64,000 bases of DNA from Allobosea sp. UNC402CLCol. GTDB lineage: Bacteria; Pseudomonadota; Alphaproteobacteria; Rhizobiales; Beijerinckiaceae. How positions within the stretch are numbered: the stretch's first letter is position 1; each line of letters opens with the position of its first letter. A model generated the notes under the pieces. It saw only the letters and a list, made by a program, of their open reading frames with translations, did no database searches and was not told the DNA's origin. The translations under genes were made by a program, and so were the position numbers. Positions 1-9,376 of the stretch are shown piece by piece. The stretch is from positions 1 to 64,000 of the forward strand of contig NZ_JQJJ01000009.1 in the NCBI RefSeq assembly GCF_000745475.1, in the 5' to 3' direction.

Positions 1-1058
1 TAGCCGCCCTCGACCTGCCGCGTCAGGTCGCCGCCCGCCACCGCCTGCAGAACCCCGGCGAACTCCGTCGTCGCTCCGTCCACCACGCTGTTGATTTCGT
101 TGATGCCGGCGACCAGCCGCTGCATCTGCTCGTCGGCATCGTCGATCTGGAGCCGGGCCGAGAAATCGCCGGCCGCCGCCGCCGCGACCACCTCGCCGAC
201 ATCCGACACCACAGCCTCCATCGACTGCGCCCGCGCCAGCCGCGCGGCGGCGGCGGCACGCTCCTGTTCTTCCAGGGCACGGACCCTTGCCGCGTTCTCC
301 TGGAAGATCTGCAGGGCGCCGGCCATCTCGCCGATCTCGTCGCGCCGGCCGACGCTCGGCACGGTGACGTCCTGCTCGCCATCCGCCAGGCGTTTCATCG
401 CGGCGGTCATGCCGCCGAGCGGCCGCACGACGCCGCTGATCACGAAGGCGAGCGCAAATGTTCCCAGGAGCAGGGCGCCGCCGGCAACGGCGAGCAGCAG
501 ATAGGCCGCGGCATGGGCCGTCGACTGGGCCTGTGCTCCCTGCTCGCGCGCCTGCTTGAGCTGCAACGCGGCCAACTCGCCGAGCTTTTTCGTGATCGGG
601 TCCATCGCCTTGTAGAGTTCGTCCGAGGAGAACAGGCGAAGAGCGCTGTCGTCACGATCCTTCAGGATGGCGATGACCTTGGCGATGGCGACATCGCCGG
701 TCTTCATCAGCGCCGCTGCCTGATCCGCAAGCTGCCTCTCATCGGACTCGGTGATGCTGGGCAGATAGGCCTTCCAGCTCTTGTCGATGGTCCCGACCGC
801 GTCCTGGACGCTCTTGAGCGCATTGGTCCAGGTGACCTGGTTGCTCTGCGCCTTCCAGATCGTGTCGACGACGTTGACGGCATACATGTCGCTGACGGAA
901 CGCAACTGTTCCATCGGGATGACATTGTTCTGGACGACGTTGTCGACACGCTCCGTCACGGATCGCAAGGCCAGATAGCCGCAGGCGCCGATGGCGAGGA
1001 CGCACAGGGCCAGGGCGACCAGCGCGGCCGCCAGCTTTGTCTTGATGCTCATTGTCAT
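1..1058 (-). CDS. Methyl-accepting chemotaxis protein, 3' part cut off by the window edge
   Basis: The 352 complete codons seen encode an N-terminal transmembrane segment (about residues 8-30), a ~150-residue helical sensor region of four-helix-bundle type, a second membrane segment (about 183-210) and a HAMP domain beginning VVRPLGGMTAAMKRLADGE. A second HAMP-like segment follows (VVAAAAAGDFSARLQIDD), then a third similar stretch at the edge. The methyl-accepting signalling domain should lie beyond position 1. Such receptors sense ligands in the periplasm and control CheA. An AGAAGG sequence sits 6 bases before the ATG at 1058, supporting this start. No chemotaxis neighbours are in view. The receptor call is sound although the signalling tip is not visible. 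Confidence 0.85.
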   Translation of the reverse strand, partial: MTMSIKTKLAAALVALALCVLAIGACGYLALRSVTERVDNVVQNNVIPMEQLRSVSDMYAVNVVDTIWKAQSNQVTWTNALKSVQDAVGTIDKSWKAYLPSITESDERQLADQAAALMKTGDVAIAKVIAILKDRDDSALRLFSSDELYKAMDPITKKLGELAALQLKQAREQGAQAQSTAHAAAYLLLAVAGGALLLGTFALAFVISGVVRPLGGMTAAMKRLADGEQDVTVPSVGRRDEIGEMAGALQIFQENAARVRALEEQERAAAAARLARAQSMEAVVSDVGEVVAAAAAGDFSARLQIDDADEQMQRLVAGINEINSVVDGATTEFAGVLQAVAGGDLTRQVEGG

Positions 1059-1419
1059 GACGGACCTTCTGGGAAGACGTCGCTCATTCAATGGAGTGCC
1101 GATGATGGAAGGTCCGCAAAGATGCCTATGGTCCAGGCATGGATCGGCGATACCCCGGTCGCGTCATGGCGCTCGACTGTATTGAGAGTTCTCGGTGCCC
1201 CAGATCTTTCAGATAAAGTTTAAGGCTGTTCTAATGTCCCCTTCGGAAAAGTGACGACGTTTACTTGCAAATACGCGTATTCACGTTGGGGATGAGCGTT
1301 CAGGTTGTGTGGGCGGTTCCCCCTGGCTCGCCCTCGCCGACATCCGGGGCAGGCGGCGCGTTGACTTTGGGGTCCTTTAGCGTCGTCGGCCGGATCCGCC
1401 CTGCCTGGCAGGGAGCGCG
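1059..1419. other. Intergenic region with a 12-bp palindrome, no gene
   Basis: I find no convincing coding sequence in these 361 bases, which lie between the start of the chemotaxis receptor and the end of rmuC, both on the minus strand. The AT-richer part (1205-1285) probably holds the receptor promoter. A perfect 12-bp palindrome, AATACGCGTATT, lies at 1270-1281 and could be an operator. Confidence 0.5.
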
Positions 1420-2604
1420 CTACTCCGCGGCCCGCTTCAGTTCGAGCCCCTTGGCGAAGGGCAGCTTCGGCTCGCTCTTCTCGTCGTCGAAATCGAGCGC
1501 GCCGATCCTCTCGGCGCGGCTGGTGACCTTGCCGGCAGAGGTCTTGATCTGGCCGACATCCTCCTGCGCCTGCCGGAAATGCGTGTCGAGCTTGTCGACG
1601 CGCTCGCCGAGGCGCCTGACATCGTCGAGCAGCTTGCCGACCTCGGTCTGGATGACCTGCGCCTCCTCGCGCATCCGCGCATCGCGCACCAGCGACTGCA
1701 TGAGCTGGATCGCCAGCGCCAGCAGCGAGGGCGAGACGATCATCACGCGGGCCCGGTGCGCCCGCTGCACGACATCGTCGAAATATTCGTGCAGATCGGC
1801 ATAGATCGATTCCGACGGCACGAAGAGCAGCGCGATATCCTGCGTCTCGCCGGGCAGGAAATAGCGCTCGGCGATGTCCTTCACATGCACGCCGACATCG
1901 CTGCGGACGCGCTGGCCCGCGATCTTCTTCGCATCCTCGCCGCGCGCCTCGCGCAGCATCGTGAAGCTCTCCAGCGGGAACTTGGCATCGATCACGAGGC
2001 CGCGCCCGTCACCCGGCAGCGTGACGAGGCAGTCGGGCCGGCGTCCGTTCGAGAGCTGCGGCTGGAAGGCGAAGAAGGCGGCGGGCAGACCGTCGCGGAT
2101 GATCGCTTCCATCCGGCCCTGGCCATAGGCGCCGCGCGCCTGCTTGTTGGAGAGCACGTCCTTCAGCGTCACGACTTCCGAGGTGAGGTCGGTCAGGTTC
2201 TTCTGCGCGCTGTCGATCACCGCCAGCCGCTCCTGCAGCTTGCCGAGGCTTTCGGTGGTCTGGCGGACGCTCTGCTCGAGTCCCTGGCCGACCTTTTGGC
2301 CGAGGCCGTCCATCCGCTCGGCCATCAACCTTGCGAGGTCGCCCTGCCGGGTCGAGAGGATCTCGGCCATCGACTGCATCCGGCCGGCGAGCTCGGCCTG
2401 CTGCCGGTTCATCTCCGCGACCTTGTCGTCCATCTCGCGGGCGCGTTCGGCGGCCATCGCAGCCTCGATCGCGCGGCTTCTGCCGCCGCGCCAGGCCGCC
2501 AAAGCCGTCATCAGCAGCAATGCGAGACTCAACCCGCCGAAGCCGAGTGCGGCCTCCGCCCAGGTCACGGGGCGTTCCAGCAAGGTGAAGGCGATCGCGT
2601 TCAT
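1420..2604 (-). CDS. rmuC: DNA recombination protein RmuC homologue
   Basis: A 394-residue protein with one N-terminal membrane anchor (about residues 17-38), a long coiled-coil region (about 45-155) and a C-terminal RmuC nuclease-like domain (about 160-360). The domain shows [19 protein letters not shown], the [11 protein letters not shown] core and the [19 protein letters not shown] block typical of the family. RmuC proteins limit inversions and rearrangements between short repeats and belong to the PD-(D/E)xK nuclease superfamily; the DAKFP segment carries part of the expected active site. It is divergent from def, with 113 bases between the starts. Length is normal for alphaproteobacterial members. 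Confidence 0.93.
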   Translation of the reverse strand: MNAIAFTLLERPVTWAEAALGFGGLSLALLLMTALAAWRGGRSRAIEAAMAAERAREMDDKVAEMNRQQAELAGRMQSMAEILSTRQGDLARLMAERMDGLGQKVGQGLEQSVRQTTESLGKLQERLAVIDSAQKNLTDLTSEVVTLKDVLSNKQARGAYGQGRMEAIIRDGLPAAFFAFQPQLSNGRRPDCLVTLPGDGRGLVIDAKFPLESFTMLREARGEDAKKIAGQRVRSDVGVHVKDIAERYFLPGETQDIALLFVPSESIYADLHEYFDDVVQRAHRARVMIVSPSLLALAIQLMQSLVRDARMREEAQVIQTEVGKLLDDVRRLGERVDKLDTHFRQAQEDVGQIKTSAGKVTSRAERIGALDFDDEKSEPKLPFAKGLELKRAAE

Positions 2605-2717
2605 GCTGGGAGCCTAGCCGATTCGGCTCGGGATGGCGAACGAAAGCGGAACGGTTTGACCGCCCGCCCACAAATGCTTATGTCCCGGGCTCAACAGCCC
2701 TTTTCTCTCGGAACCTC

Positions 2718-3254
2718 ATGTCCATTCGTCCGCTCGTCATCCTGCCCGACGCCCAGCTTCGCCTTGCCTCGAAGCCGGTCGAGGCCGTCACGCCGGAAAT
2801 CAAGGCGCTGGTCGCGGACATGTTCGAGACCATGTACGACGCGCCGGGCATCGGTCTCGCCGCGATCCAGATCGGCGTGCCGCTGCGCGTCGTGACGATG
2901 GATCTGTCGAAGCCGGAGGCGAAGGAGGGCGAGGAGCCGGAACCGAGGAAGCCGCAGGTCTTCATCAACCCGGAGGTCACCTGGTTCTCGGAAGAGACCA
3001 ATGTGTACGAAGAGGGCTGCCTTTCGATTCCCGAATATTACGAGGAGGTCGAGCGCCCGGCCGAGGTCAAGGTTCGCTACATGGATCTCGACGGCAAGAC
3101 TCACGAGATCGCGGCGGATGGCCTTCTCGCCACCTGCCTGCAGCACGAGATCGATCATCTCAACGGTGTGCTCTTCATCGATCATCTCTCGCGGCTGAAG
3201 CGCGAGCGTGTGACCAAGAAATTCGCCAAGGCCGCCAAGCGCTCAGCGGCATAA
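2718..3254 (+). CDS. def: Peptide deformylase
   Basis: This 178-residue enzyme removes the formyl group from the N-terminal methionine of new proteins, using an Fe2+/Zn2+ centre. All three family motifs are present: [10 protein letters not shown] (motif 1), [14 protein letters not shown] with the metal-binding Cys (motif 2), and QHEIDHLNG with two metal His and the catalytic Glu (motif 3). It is followed on the same strand by fmt, which adds the formyl group to initiator tRNA, and truA. This def-fmt pairing is widespread. A palindromic repeat separates def from fmt, so co-transcription is possible but not certain. Confidence 0.97.
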   Translation: MSIRPLVILPDAQLRLASKPVEAVTPEIKALVADMFETMYDAPGIGLAAIQIGVPLRVVTMDLSKPEAKEGEEPEPRKPQVFINPEVTWFSEETNVYEEGCLSIPEYYEEVERPAEVKVRYMDLDGKTHEIAADGLLATCLQHEIDHLNGVLFIDHLSRLKRERVTKKFAKAAKRSAA

Positions 3255-3264
3255 TCACTGCTGC

Positions 3265-3406
3265 GTCATTCCGGACGAGCCGCGAAGCGGCGCCGATCCG
3301 GAATCCATCGAAGGACTCCGGCGCGCCGGCATGGATTCCGGCTCTCCGCGGAGTTTATCCTTGGGCCGATCGAAGATCGGACCCCGGGGGCTATGCCCGG
3401 AATGAC
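3265..3406. repeat. Palindromic intergenic repeat between def and fmt
   Basis: The element is bounded by the inverted ends GTCATTCCGG (3265-3274) and CCGGAATGAC (3397-3406). Inside are further short complementary blocks, such as GATCCGGAATCC against GGATTCCGG and CCGATCGAAGATCGG. It has no coding potential. I recall similar GTCATTCCGG...CCGGAATGAC elements scattered between genes in Hyphomicrobiales genomes, so it is probably a dispersed repeat. It would form a strong hairpin in the def-fmt transcript. Confidence 0.65.
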
Positions 3407-3435
3407 GGGGAAGATTTTAAGGTAAGGTCGAGCGT

Positions 3436-4365
3436 ATGAGCTTGCGCGTCATCTTCATGGGCACGCCCGATTTCGCCGTGCCGGTCCTGACCGAGATCGT
3501 CGGGCAGGGGCATGAGGTCGTCTCCTGCTACACCCGTGCTCCGGCCCAGGCCGGCCGTGGGCTGGAGCTGCGGCCCTCGCCGGTGCACAGGGCGGCGGAG
3601 CGCTTCGGCATTCCGGTCTTCACGCCCGCGACCCTGAAAACGGCCGAGCAGGCCGAGCTGATCGCCTCGCATGAAGCCGATGTCGCGGTCGTCGTCGCCT
3701 ATGGCATGATCCTGCCCCAGGCGATCCTCGATCTGCCGGAACTGGGTTGCCTCAACCTGCATGCCTCGCTGCTGCCGCGCTGGCGCGGCGCCGCGCCGAT
3801 CCAGCGCGCCATCATGGCCGGCGATGCCGAGAGCGGCGTCTGCGTGATGAAGATGGAGGCCGGGCTCGACACAGGCCCGGTCGGCATGGTCGAGACGCTC
3901 GCCATCGGCCCCGACATGACGGCCGGCGAATTGCACGATGGGCTCAGCCGCCTCGGCGCCGACCTGATGGTGCGGGCGCTCGCGGCGCTCGGGCGCGGCG
4001 GGCTGCAGTTCACGCCGCAGCCGGAGGAGGGTGTGACCTACGCCGCCAAGATCGCCAATGCCGAGGCGAGGCTGAGCTGGAGCCGGCCGGCCCGGCAGGT
4101 GCACGACCTCGTGCGCGGCCTGTCGCCCTTTCCGGGCGCCTTTGCCGAGATCGATCTCGGCAAGGGGCCGGAGCGTCTCAAGGTGCTTCGCTCGGCGCTC
4201 GCCGGCGGCGCGGCCGAGCCCGGCACGCTGCTCGACGACGAGGGCACGGTCGCCTGCGCGGAAGGGGCGGTGAAGCTCCTCCAGGTCCAGCGCGCCGGCA
4301 AGGCGCCGATGAGCGGGGCGGAATTCCTGCGCGGCGCCCGGCTCGGGGCCGGCGACAAGCTTTAA
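3436..4365 (+). CDS. fmt: Methionyl-tRNA formyltransferase
   Basis: A 309-residue enzyme that transfers a formyl group from 10-formyltetrahydrofolate to Met-tRNA(fMet) in initiation. The N-terminal formyltransferase domain begins [14 protein letters not shown] and carries the [17 protein letters not shown] segment with the catalytic Asn/His and the substrate loop. The Asp of the triad is in [10 protein letters not shown]. The C-terminal OB-like domain runs from about residue 205 and includes [20 protein letters not shown]. Length matches the family. It lies between def and truA on the same strand. Confidence 0.97.
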   Translation: MSLRVIFMGTPDFAVPVLTEIVGQGHEVVSCYTRAPAQAGRGLELRPSPVHRAAERFGIPVFTPATLKTAEQAELIASHEADVAVVVAYGMILPQAILDLPELGCLNLHASLLPRWRGAAPIQRAIMAGDAESGVCVMKMEAGLDTGPVGMVETLAIGPDMTAGELHDGLSRLGADLMVRALAALGRGGLQFTPQPEEGVTYAAKIANAEARLSWSRPARQVHDLVRGLSPFPGAFAEIDLGKGPERLKVLRSALAGGAAEPGTLLDDEGTVACAEGAVKLLQVQRAGKAPMSGAEFLRGARLGAGDKL

Positions 4366-4366
4366 A

Positions 4367-4430
4367 TGAGCAGGCCATTGTCCGAAAACCGCTTCGCACT
4401 GTTCGCTGACGCGGACCTCCGGTTGGGTAA
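4367..4430. repeat. Short palindromic repeat remnant between fmt and truA
   Basis: Immediately after the fmt stop is GCAGGCCATTGTCCGAAAAC followed by CGCTTCGCACTGTTCGC. The wording resembles the 'CCGAAAACCG...CACTTTTCG' family of small Hyphomicrobiales repeats, a related form of which is at 18321-18371. The identification is from memory and the copy looks degenerate. Confidence 0.4.
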
Positions 4431-4439
4431 CCGGCTCTG

Positions 4440-5180
4440 ATGCCGCGCTACAAGCTCGTCATCGAATATGACGGCACGCCGTTCTCGGGCTGGCAGCGCC
4501 AGGCGAGCGACCCGTCCGTGCAGCAGAGCGTCGAGGAGGCGGTGGAGGCCTTTTGCGGCCATGCCGTGCGCCTGCATTGCGCCGGGCGCACCGATGCCGG
4601 CGTCCACGCCACCCATCAGGTCGCCCATGTCGATCTCGACAAGGACTGGCGCACCGACGTCGTGCGCGACGCCACCAACGCCCGGCTGAAGGCGCGGGTG
4701 CCGGTCAGCGTGCTCAGCGCCGAGATCGTGCCGGATGATTTCGATGCCCGCATCTCGGCGAAGCGCCGCTACTACATCTATCGCATCCTCGATCGGCGGG
4801 CGCCGCCGGCGCTCGACCGTGGCCGGGTCTGGCACGTCCCGGTGAAGCTCGACCACGAGGCGATGGACCGCGCCGCCAAGGCCCTGCTCGGCAAGCACGA
4901 CTTCACCACCTTCCGCGCCGCCGAATGCCAGGCCAACAGCCCGATCCGGACGCTGGACCGGCTCGACGTCCGGCGCGAAGGCAGCGAGATCGTGGTCTAC
5001 GCCCATGCCCGCTCCTTCCTGCATCATCAGATCCGCTCCATCGTCGGCAGCCTGAAGATGGTCGGGGCCGGGCGCTGGCCGGAGGGGAAGATGGGTGCGG
5101 TGTTGGCGGCGCGCGATCGTTCGCAATGCGCGGCGCTGGCGCCGTCCAGCGGGCTCTATCTGGCCGGTGTGGACTACTGA
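4440..5180 (+). CDS. truA: tRNA pseudouridine(38-40) synthase
   Basis: A 246-residue TruA that isomerises uridines 38-40 in the anticodon arm of many tRNAs. It begins YKLVIEYDGTPFSGWQRQ, and the catalytic Asp is in CAGRTDAGVHATHQVAHVD. The later conserved block is RSFLHHQIRSIVGSLKMVG. Residue count and motif order are standard. It is the last gene of the def-fmt-truA group and converges on a reverse-strand membrane protein. Confidence 0.97.
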   Translation: MPRYKLVIEYDGTPFSGWQRQASDPSVQQSVEEAVEAFCGHAVRLHCAGRTDAGVHATHQVAHVDLDKDWRTDVVRDATNARLKARVPVSVLSAEIVPDDFDARISAKRRYYIYRILDRRAPPALDRGRVWHVPVKLDHEAMDRAAKALLGKHDFTTFRAAECQANSPIRTLDRLDVRREGSEIVVYAHARSFLHHQIRSIVGSLKMVGAGRWPEGKMGAVLAARDRSQCAALAPSSGLYLAGVDY

Positions 5181-5269
5181 GGTCTTCGCCGGCAGCGCGG
5201 CCGTCAGGCTCCGGCTTGACCCGCACATCTCGTGACGTCGAGGCTTGGATCGCTCACGCGGCATGAGGC

Positions 5270-5288
5270 TCTCGGGTCGGGCCCGAGA
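5270..5288. terminator. Hairpin between convergent truA and the membrane-protein gene
   Basis: A perfect 7-bp stem TCTCGGG/CCCGAGA with a 5-base loop lies between the convergent genes ending at 5180 and 5303. There is no U-tract, so an intrinsic terminator is only a possibility; it could serve both directions. Confidence 0.35.
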
Positions 5289-5302
5289 ACCACGTCGCGG
5301 CC

Positions 5303-5899
5303 TTAGACCAGGCCGAAGGCCCGGACCACCCCGTAGTCCAGCACCACGCTGGCGATGACCAGCGGCAGCGCGATGCCGTTGCCGGCGCCGAAGGCGGCGC
5401 GCGCCACGCAATAGCGCAGCCTGAGCACGATCGCGGCGAAGAAGGCCGATTGCACCAGCGCGAGCGTGGCGGGCGCCCAGCCGACGGCATAGACCGCGGC
5501 CGGCACGGCCATCAGGCTGGCGGAGACGATGCCGGCCCAGTTCCAGGCGATCACGAAGCTGGTGAAGCGCGGTGCCTGCGCCAGCTCCGGCCGGATCAGG
5601 ATCAGGAAGGCCGGCACGACCAGGATGGCCAGCGACAGCGCCCCGACGACGGCAAGCGCGAGTCCGGGCGCGCCGAACAGGCCGCCGGCATTGCTGAGCC
5701 CGGCCGCCAGCCGCATGGCCGCGAGCATCGCCACCGTCGCGGGCAGCATCAGCGCGAAGGCGAGGAAGGAGCGCCAGAAGCCGTCACGGCTGAGATCGAG
5801 CTCGGGGAGCGCATCCGCGCCCTTCGTCATCAGGCGCCAGGAGCCGCGCAGCGAACGCGCGACGTCATCGGCATCGAGCCTCATCGCGAACCTCATCAT
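5303..5899 (-). CDS. Conserved hypothetical multi-pass membrane protein
   Basis: A 198-residue protein with a cytosolic amphipathic N-terminus (about 1-40, including LRGSWRLMTKGADALPEL) and four or five hydrophobic segments (roughly 45-68, 77-105, 115-137, 142-165, 172-195). I recognise no functional motif. It lies 50 bases downstream of dapE on the same strand and may be co-transcribed. A small hairpin overlaps the expected ribosome-binding region, and Shine-Dalgarno complementarity is weak. Tandem ATG codons at 5899 and 5896 are equally plausible starts. Confidence 0.7.
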   Translation of the reverse strand: MMRFAMRLDADDVARSLRGSWRLMTKGADALPELDLSRDGFWRSFLAFALMLPATVAMLAAMRLAAGLSNAGGLFGAPGLALAVVGALSLAILVVPAFLILIRPELAQAPRFTSFVIAWNWAGIVSASLMAVPAAVYAVGWAPATLALVQSAFFAAIVLRLRYCVARAAFGAGNGIALPLVIASVVLDYGVVRAFGLV

Positions 5900-5904
5900 G
5901 TGAT

Positions 5905-5922
5905 CTTAGACTTTCGTCTAAG
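5905..5922 (-). other. Small hairpin at the ribosome-binding region of the membrane-protein gene
   Basis: CTTAGAC and GTCTAAG form a perfect 7-bp inverted repeat with a 4-base loop. In the minus-strand transcript it ends about five bases before the start codon at 5899, where it could mask ribosome binding or mark the processed end of the dapE message. Function is inferred from position only. Confidence 0.35.
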
Positions 5923-5949
5923 CCAATAATGAGGCGCTTTGCCGGCAGG

Positions 5950-7161
5950 TCAAGCCTTATGTTGCGTTGCAAAATAAGTGGCGAGCAGCCGATGCGTGAT
6001 CCGCTCGAGAGCGACCAGATCCGAAACGGCGACGCATTCGTCGATCTGGTGCATCGTCTTGCCGACGACACCATACTCGACCACCGGGCAATAGCTCTTG
6101 ATGAAACGGGCGTCCGAAGTGCCGCCGGTCGTCGAGAGCGCCGGGCGCTTGCCGGTCTCGGCCTCGACCGCATCCGCGACCATCGCGACGAAGGGGCCGG
6201 GCTCGGTCAGGAAGGCGACCGAATTCGTCGGCCGGAACGTCACCGCGAAGCGCACCGTATTGCCGGCCGCCTCGCGCAAACGGTGCTCGATCTCGTTGGC
6301 GAGCGTCTCCGGCGTCCAGGTATCGTTGAAGCGGATGTTGAAGACGGCCTTCGCCTGTGCCGGGATGATGTTCGTCGCGGGATTGCCGACATCGAGCGTC
6401 GTCACCTCGAGATTGCTCGGGTCGAAATGCTGGGTGCCCTGGTCGAGCGGCGTCGCATCGAGCGCCGCCAGCAGGCGGACCATGCCGCGGATCGGATTAT
6501 CGGCGAGATGCGGATAGCCGACATGGCCCTGGATGCCACTCACCGTCAGCTCGCCGGTCAGCGACCCGCGCCGGCCGATCTTGATCATGTCGCTCATCGC
6601 GGCCGGATTGGTCGGCTCGCCGAGGAGGCAATGGTCGAAGCGCTCGCCGCGTCCATGCGCCCATTCGAGCAGCTTGACCGTGCCGTTGACCGCCGGTCCC
6701 TCCTCGTCGCCGGTGACGAGGAAGGCGATCGAGCCCGGCGCGTCCGGATTCTCGCGCCGATAGCGGATCGCGGCCGCGACCATGGCGGCGAGCCCGCCCT
6801 TCATGTCGCAGGCGCCGCGCCCGTAGAGGACGCCGTCCTGGATCTCCGCTCCGAAGGGCGCGCGGCTCCAGGCGGCCTCGTCGCCGACCGGCACGACATC
6901 GGTATGCCCGGCGATGACGAAGACCGGGGCCTCGCTGCCGATCCGCGCGTAGAAATTCTCGATATCCGGCATGCCCGGCTCGCTGAAGACCGGGCGATGC
7001 ACGCCATAGCCTTCCGCCGACAGGACCGCGGCGAGCAGCGAGAGCGCGCCGCCTTCGGCCGGCGTCACGGAGGGGCAGCGCACCAGCGCCTGCGTCAGCG
7101 CGACCGGATCGGTGGGATCGAAATCGAGCGAGGGAAGGGCGGCTGTGGAGTCGGCGGTCAT
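5950..7161 (-). CDS. dapE: Succinyl-diaminopimelate desuccinylase
   Basis: A 403-residue M20-family dinuclear zinc amidohydrolase that hydrolyses N-succinyl-LL-diaminopimelate in the lysine/meso-DAP pathway, supplying peptidoglycan. Visible motifs are FVIAGHTDVVPVGDEAAW (metal His/Asp), YGRGACDMKGGLAAMV (bridging Asp), LVTGDEEGPAVNGT (catalytic Glu pair), LGEPTNPAAM and a C-terminal metal His in the KTMHQIDE segment. It overlaps the upstream DUF805 gene by four bases (ATGA), implying translational coupling. Confidence 0.96.
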   Translation of the reverse strand: MTADSTAALPSLDFDPTDPVALTQALVRCPSVTPAEGGALSLLAAVLSAEGYGVHRPVFSEPGMPDIENFYARIGSEAPVFVIAGHTDVVPVGDEAAWSRAPFGAEIQDGVLYGRGACDMKGGLAAMVAAAIRYRRENPDAPGSIAFLVTGDEEGPAVNGTVKLLEWAHGRGERFDHCLLGEPTNPAAMSDMIKIGRRGSLTGELTVSGIQGHVGYPHLADNPIRGMVRLLAALDATPLDQGTQHFDPSNLEVTTLDVGNPATNIIPAQAKAVFNIRFNDTWTPETLANEIEHRLREAAGNTVRFAVTFRPTNSVAFLTEPGPFVAMVADAVEAETGKRPALSTTGGTSDARFIKSYCPVVEYGVVGKTMHQIDECVAVSDLVALERITHRLLATYFATQHKA

Positions 7162-7589
7162 TCCGCCGCTTTAGCACCCAGCACGACAGTCGCAAGCCCG
7201 GTTTCGTCCTGATGCGCGGAAGGCATCAGGCCGAGATCGATGAAGGCGACGACCCAGGCGATGGTGCCGATCGCTTCCAGCGATGGCCGCCAGCCGAACG
7301 GAACATGAGGAAGCATAAGCTCCGGCATGACGATCGCGCAGATCAGCAGGATGCCGAACAGGGAAGAGCCGCCGCGATCCTTGGCGCGCTTGGCGGCCAG
7401 CGCACACCAGGGAAACAGGGCGAAGGACTTGGCGAAGGCGATGATGGCCGCCGCCGTGGCGGGAGCGGCCAGTTGCGGCGCGAGCCGCTGGATCACGAAC
7501 AGCGAGAGCGCCACCGCCGCGGTGCCGAACCAGAAGGCCCGCAGGCCGATGCGGCCGTCGAGATCGGTGAAGAGGCGGATCAGGGGCAT
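7158..7589 (-). CDS. DUF805 family membrane protein
   Basis: About 143 residues from the ATG at 7589, giving the family start MPLIRLFTDLDGRIGLRAFW. Three or four membrane segments follow (about 18-37, 42-65, 73-95, 105-125), with the AKRAKDRGGSS loop typical of DUF805. The function of DUF805 is unknown. A GGAG lies 8 bases before this ATG, whereas the in-frame ATG at 7619 has no ribosome-binding site. It precedes dapE and overlaps it by four bases. Confidence 0.85.
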   Translation of the reverse strand: MPLIRLFTDLDGRIGLRAFWFGTAAVALSLFVIQRLAPQLAAPATAAAIIAFAKSFALFPWCALAAKRAKDRGGSSLFGILLICAIVMPELMLPHVPFGWRPSLEAIGTIAWVVAFIDLGLMPSAHQDETGLATVVLGAKAAE

Positions 7590-7834
7590 GTGTCGGGCTC
7601 CGTTGCCCTCTTGTCGCATGCTTGCGCCGCGGAATGAAGCTTATGGTGAATAAAAGGTTAACACCGGCCCAAATCCTTGTTCGGCCTCAGAAAAGGCTTG
7701 AACGGGGCGAGGCGGGCGGCTAGCTGCGGAAAGATATCGCGCAGGATCCGGGAGCGTCGTTCCCAGGCCGTCCTGCCGAATCGAGCGTGCGTTGACGTGC
7801 CGGCCGCCGCTGCCGGACGAGTGAGGTTGCGAGC

Positions 7835-8449
7835 ATGACCATCCGTTTCCATCGCGGCGACCTGCCGGACGGCTACGACGCCGGTACGAGCATCGCGATC
7901 GACACCGAGACGCTCGGCCTCAACCCGCATCGCGACCGGCTCTGCGTCGTGCAGCTTTCGCGTGGCGACGGCACCGCCGATGTCGTGCAGATCCCGAAGA
8001 ATCCGGGGCGGCCGAAGAATCTGGTCCGCCTGCTGGAGGATCCGGCGGTGCTGAAGCTCTTCCACTTCGCCCGTTTCGACGTTGCCGTGCTGCGTCACGC
8101 CTTCGGCGTGGTCACCACCCCGGTCTACTGCACCAAGATCGCCTCGAAGCTGACCCGCACCTATACCGACCGTCACGGGCTGAAGGATCTCGTGCGCGAG
8201 TTGCTCGGGGTCGAATTGTCGAAGCAGCAGCAATCCTCCGACTGGGGGGCGGATACGTTGAGCGAAGCCCAGCTCGCTTACGCGGCCTCCGATGTGCTGC
8301 ATCTCCACGCCCTGCATCAGAAGCTCGATGCGATGCTGGCGCGGGAAGGGCGCGCTGACCTCGCGAAAGCGTGTTTCGACTTCCTGCCCTATCGTGCCGA
8401 GCTTGATCTCGCCGGCTGGGCGGAGACGGACATCTTCGCTCACACTTGA
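7835..8449 (+). CDS. rnd: Short RNase D-type 3'-5' exonuclease
   Basis: 204 residues with a DEDDy exonuclease fold: IAIDTETLGLNP (DE motif), LFHFARFDVAVLRHAF (middle Asp) and LAYAASDVLHLHALHQKLD (YxxxD). The HRDC domains of the ~370-residue E. coli RNase D are absent, as is usual for this short alphaproteobacterial form. Expected activity is trimming of tRNA and other RNA 3' ends. It lies upstream of the lpt genes on the same strand with 143 bases between. Confidence 0.88.
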   Translation: MTIRFHRGDLPDGYDAGTSIAIDTETLGLNPHRDRLCVVQLSRGDGTADVVQIPKNPGRPKNLVRLLEDPAVLKLFHFARFDVAVLRHAFGVVTTPVYCTKIASKLTRTYTDRHGLKDLVRELLGVELSKQQQSSDWGADTLSEAQLAYAASDVLHLHALHQKLDAMLAREGRADLAKACFDFLPYRAELDLAGWAETDIFAHT

Positions 8450-8592
8450 CAATTTCTAAGGCTTTCTGCGTCAGTCTGCGCGCGAGCGGGGGTCTTGTCC
8501 CGCTCCCTTCCGACAGGGCGGGCAGCGCGGGGGCGCGATGCAGTTCGTCCGGCGACACGAAAAAGCCGTGAGCGACTGCCATTGCGCGGGGC

Positions 8593-9354
8593 ATGACTGT
8601 GGCAATGACCTTCAATAACCCGACGGGCGGGCTGTCGGCACATATGCTGCGCCGGCAGCGGGCCTTCAGCGCCGCGCAGCGGCACACCCGCCTCGTCCGC
8701 CTGCTGCGCCGCGCCATCCCGGTCGTGGCCGTCGTCTCGGTGCTGGGGCTGGTGATCGTGCCTTTCCTCAACCCGCTGGGTGGCAAGCTCGCGAATGTCT
8801 CGATCGGCGCGGTCGGCATCACCGGCGGCAAGGTCCGGATGGAGACGCCGAAGCTCTCCGGCTATCGCAAGGACAACCGGCCCTATCAGGTCACCGCGGA
8901 GAACGCCTTCCAGGAGATCAAGAATCCGACGCAGGTCGAGCTGCAGGCGGTTATCGCCCGCATCCAGATGGAGCGCGAGGGCTGGGTCACGGTGAATGCG
9001 AAGACCGGGCTATTCGACACGCAGAAGGAGAAGCTCAAGCTCATCGACGACGTCAAGATCCGCACCGAAAGCGGCCATGACATGAGCATGAGAACCGCCG
9101 ATGTCGACTTCAAGGCCGGAACCGTCGCCTCGCGGGAGCCCGTCACCGTCCATATGGATCAGACGACGGTTGACGCGAACACGCTCGACGTGAAGAACAA
9201 CGGAGAGCTGATCGCCTTCGAAGGACGGGTCCGCGTGCTGATCAAGAATGCTCCCGCCGGGACGATCGCCGGACCGGAGCGCGCGGGCAGCACGCCGATG
9301 CCGGAATTGTTGAAGGCGAATCGGACGGCTCCCGCAGACTCTGCGGCTCCGTAA
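8593..9354 (+). CDS. lptC: LPS export ABC transporter periplasmic component LptC
   Basis: 253 residues: a cytosolic N-terminal tail, one membrane segment (about 39-61, RRAIPVVAVVSVLGLVIVP), then a periplasmic beta-jellyroll domain with YQVTAENAFQE, GLFDTQKEKLKLIDDV and MRTADVDFKAGTVASREPV, the pattern of LptC/YrbK proteins. LptC links the inner-membrane LptBFG extractor to the LptA bridge. lptA follows after 22 bases and lptB after that. An in-frame ATG at 8644 is an alternative start. The divergent sequence is typical for alphaproteobacterial LptC. Confidence 0.9.
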   Translation: MTVAMTFNNPTGGLSAHMLRRQRAFSAAQRHTRLVRLLRRAIPVVAVVSVLGLVIVPFLNPLGGKLANVSIGAVGITGGKVRMETPKLSGYRKDNRPYQVTAENAFQEIKNPTQVELQAVIARIQMEREGWVTVNAKTGLFDTQKEKLKLIDDVKIRTESGHDMSMRTADVDFKAGTVASREPVTVHMDQTTVDANTLDVKNNGELIAFEGRVRVLIKNAPAGTIAGPERAGSTPMPELLKANRTAPADSAAP

Positions 9355-9376
9355 GGCAACGAAAAGAGGCAGTGAT

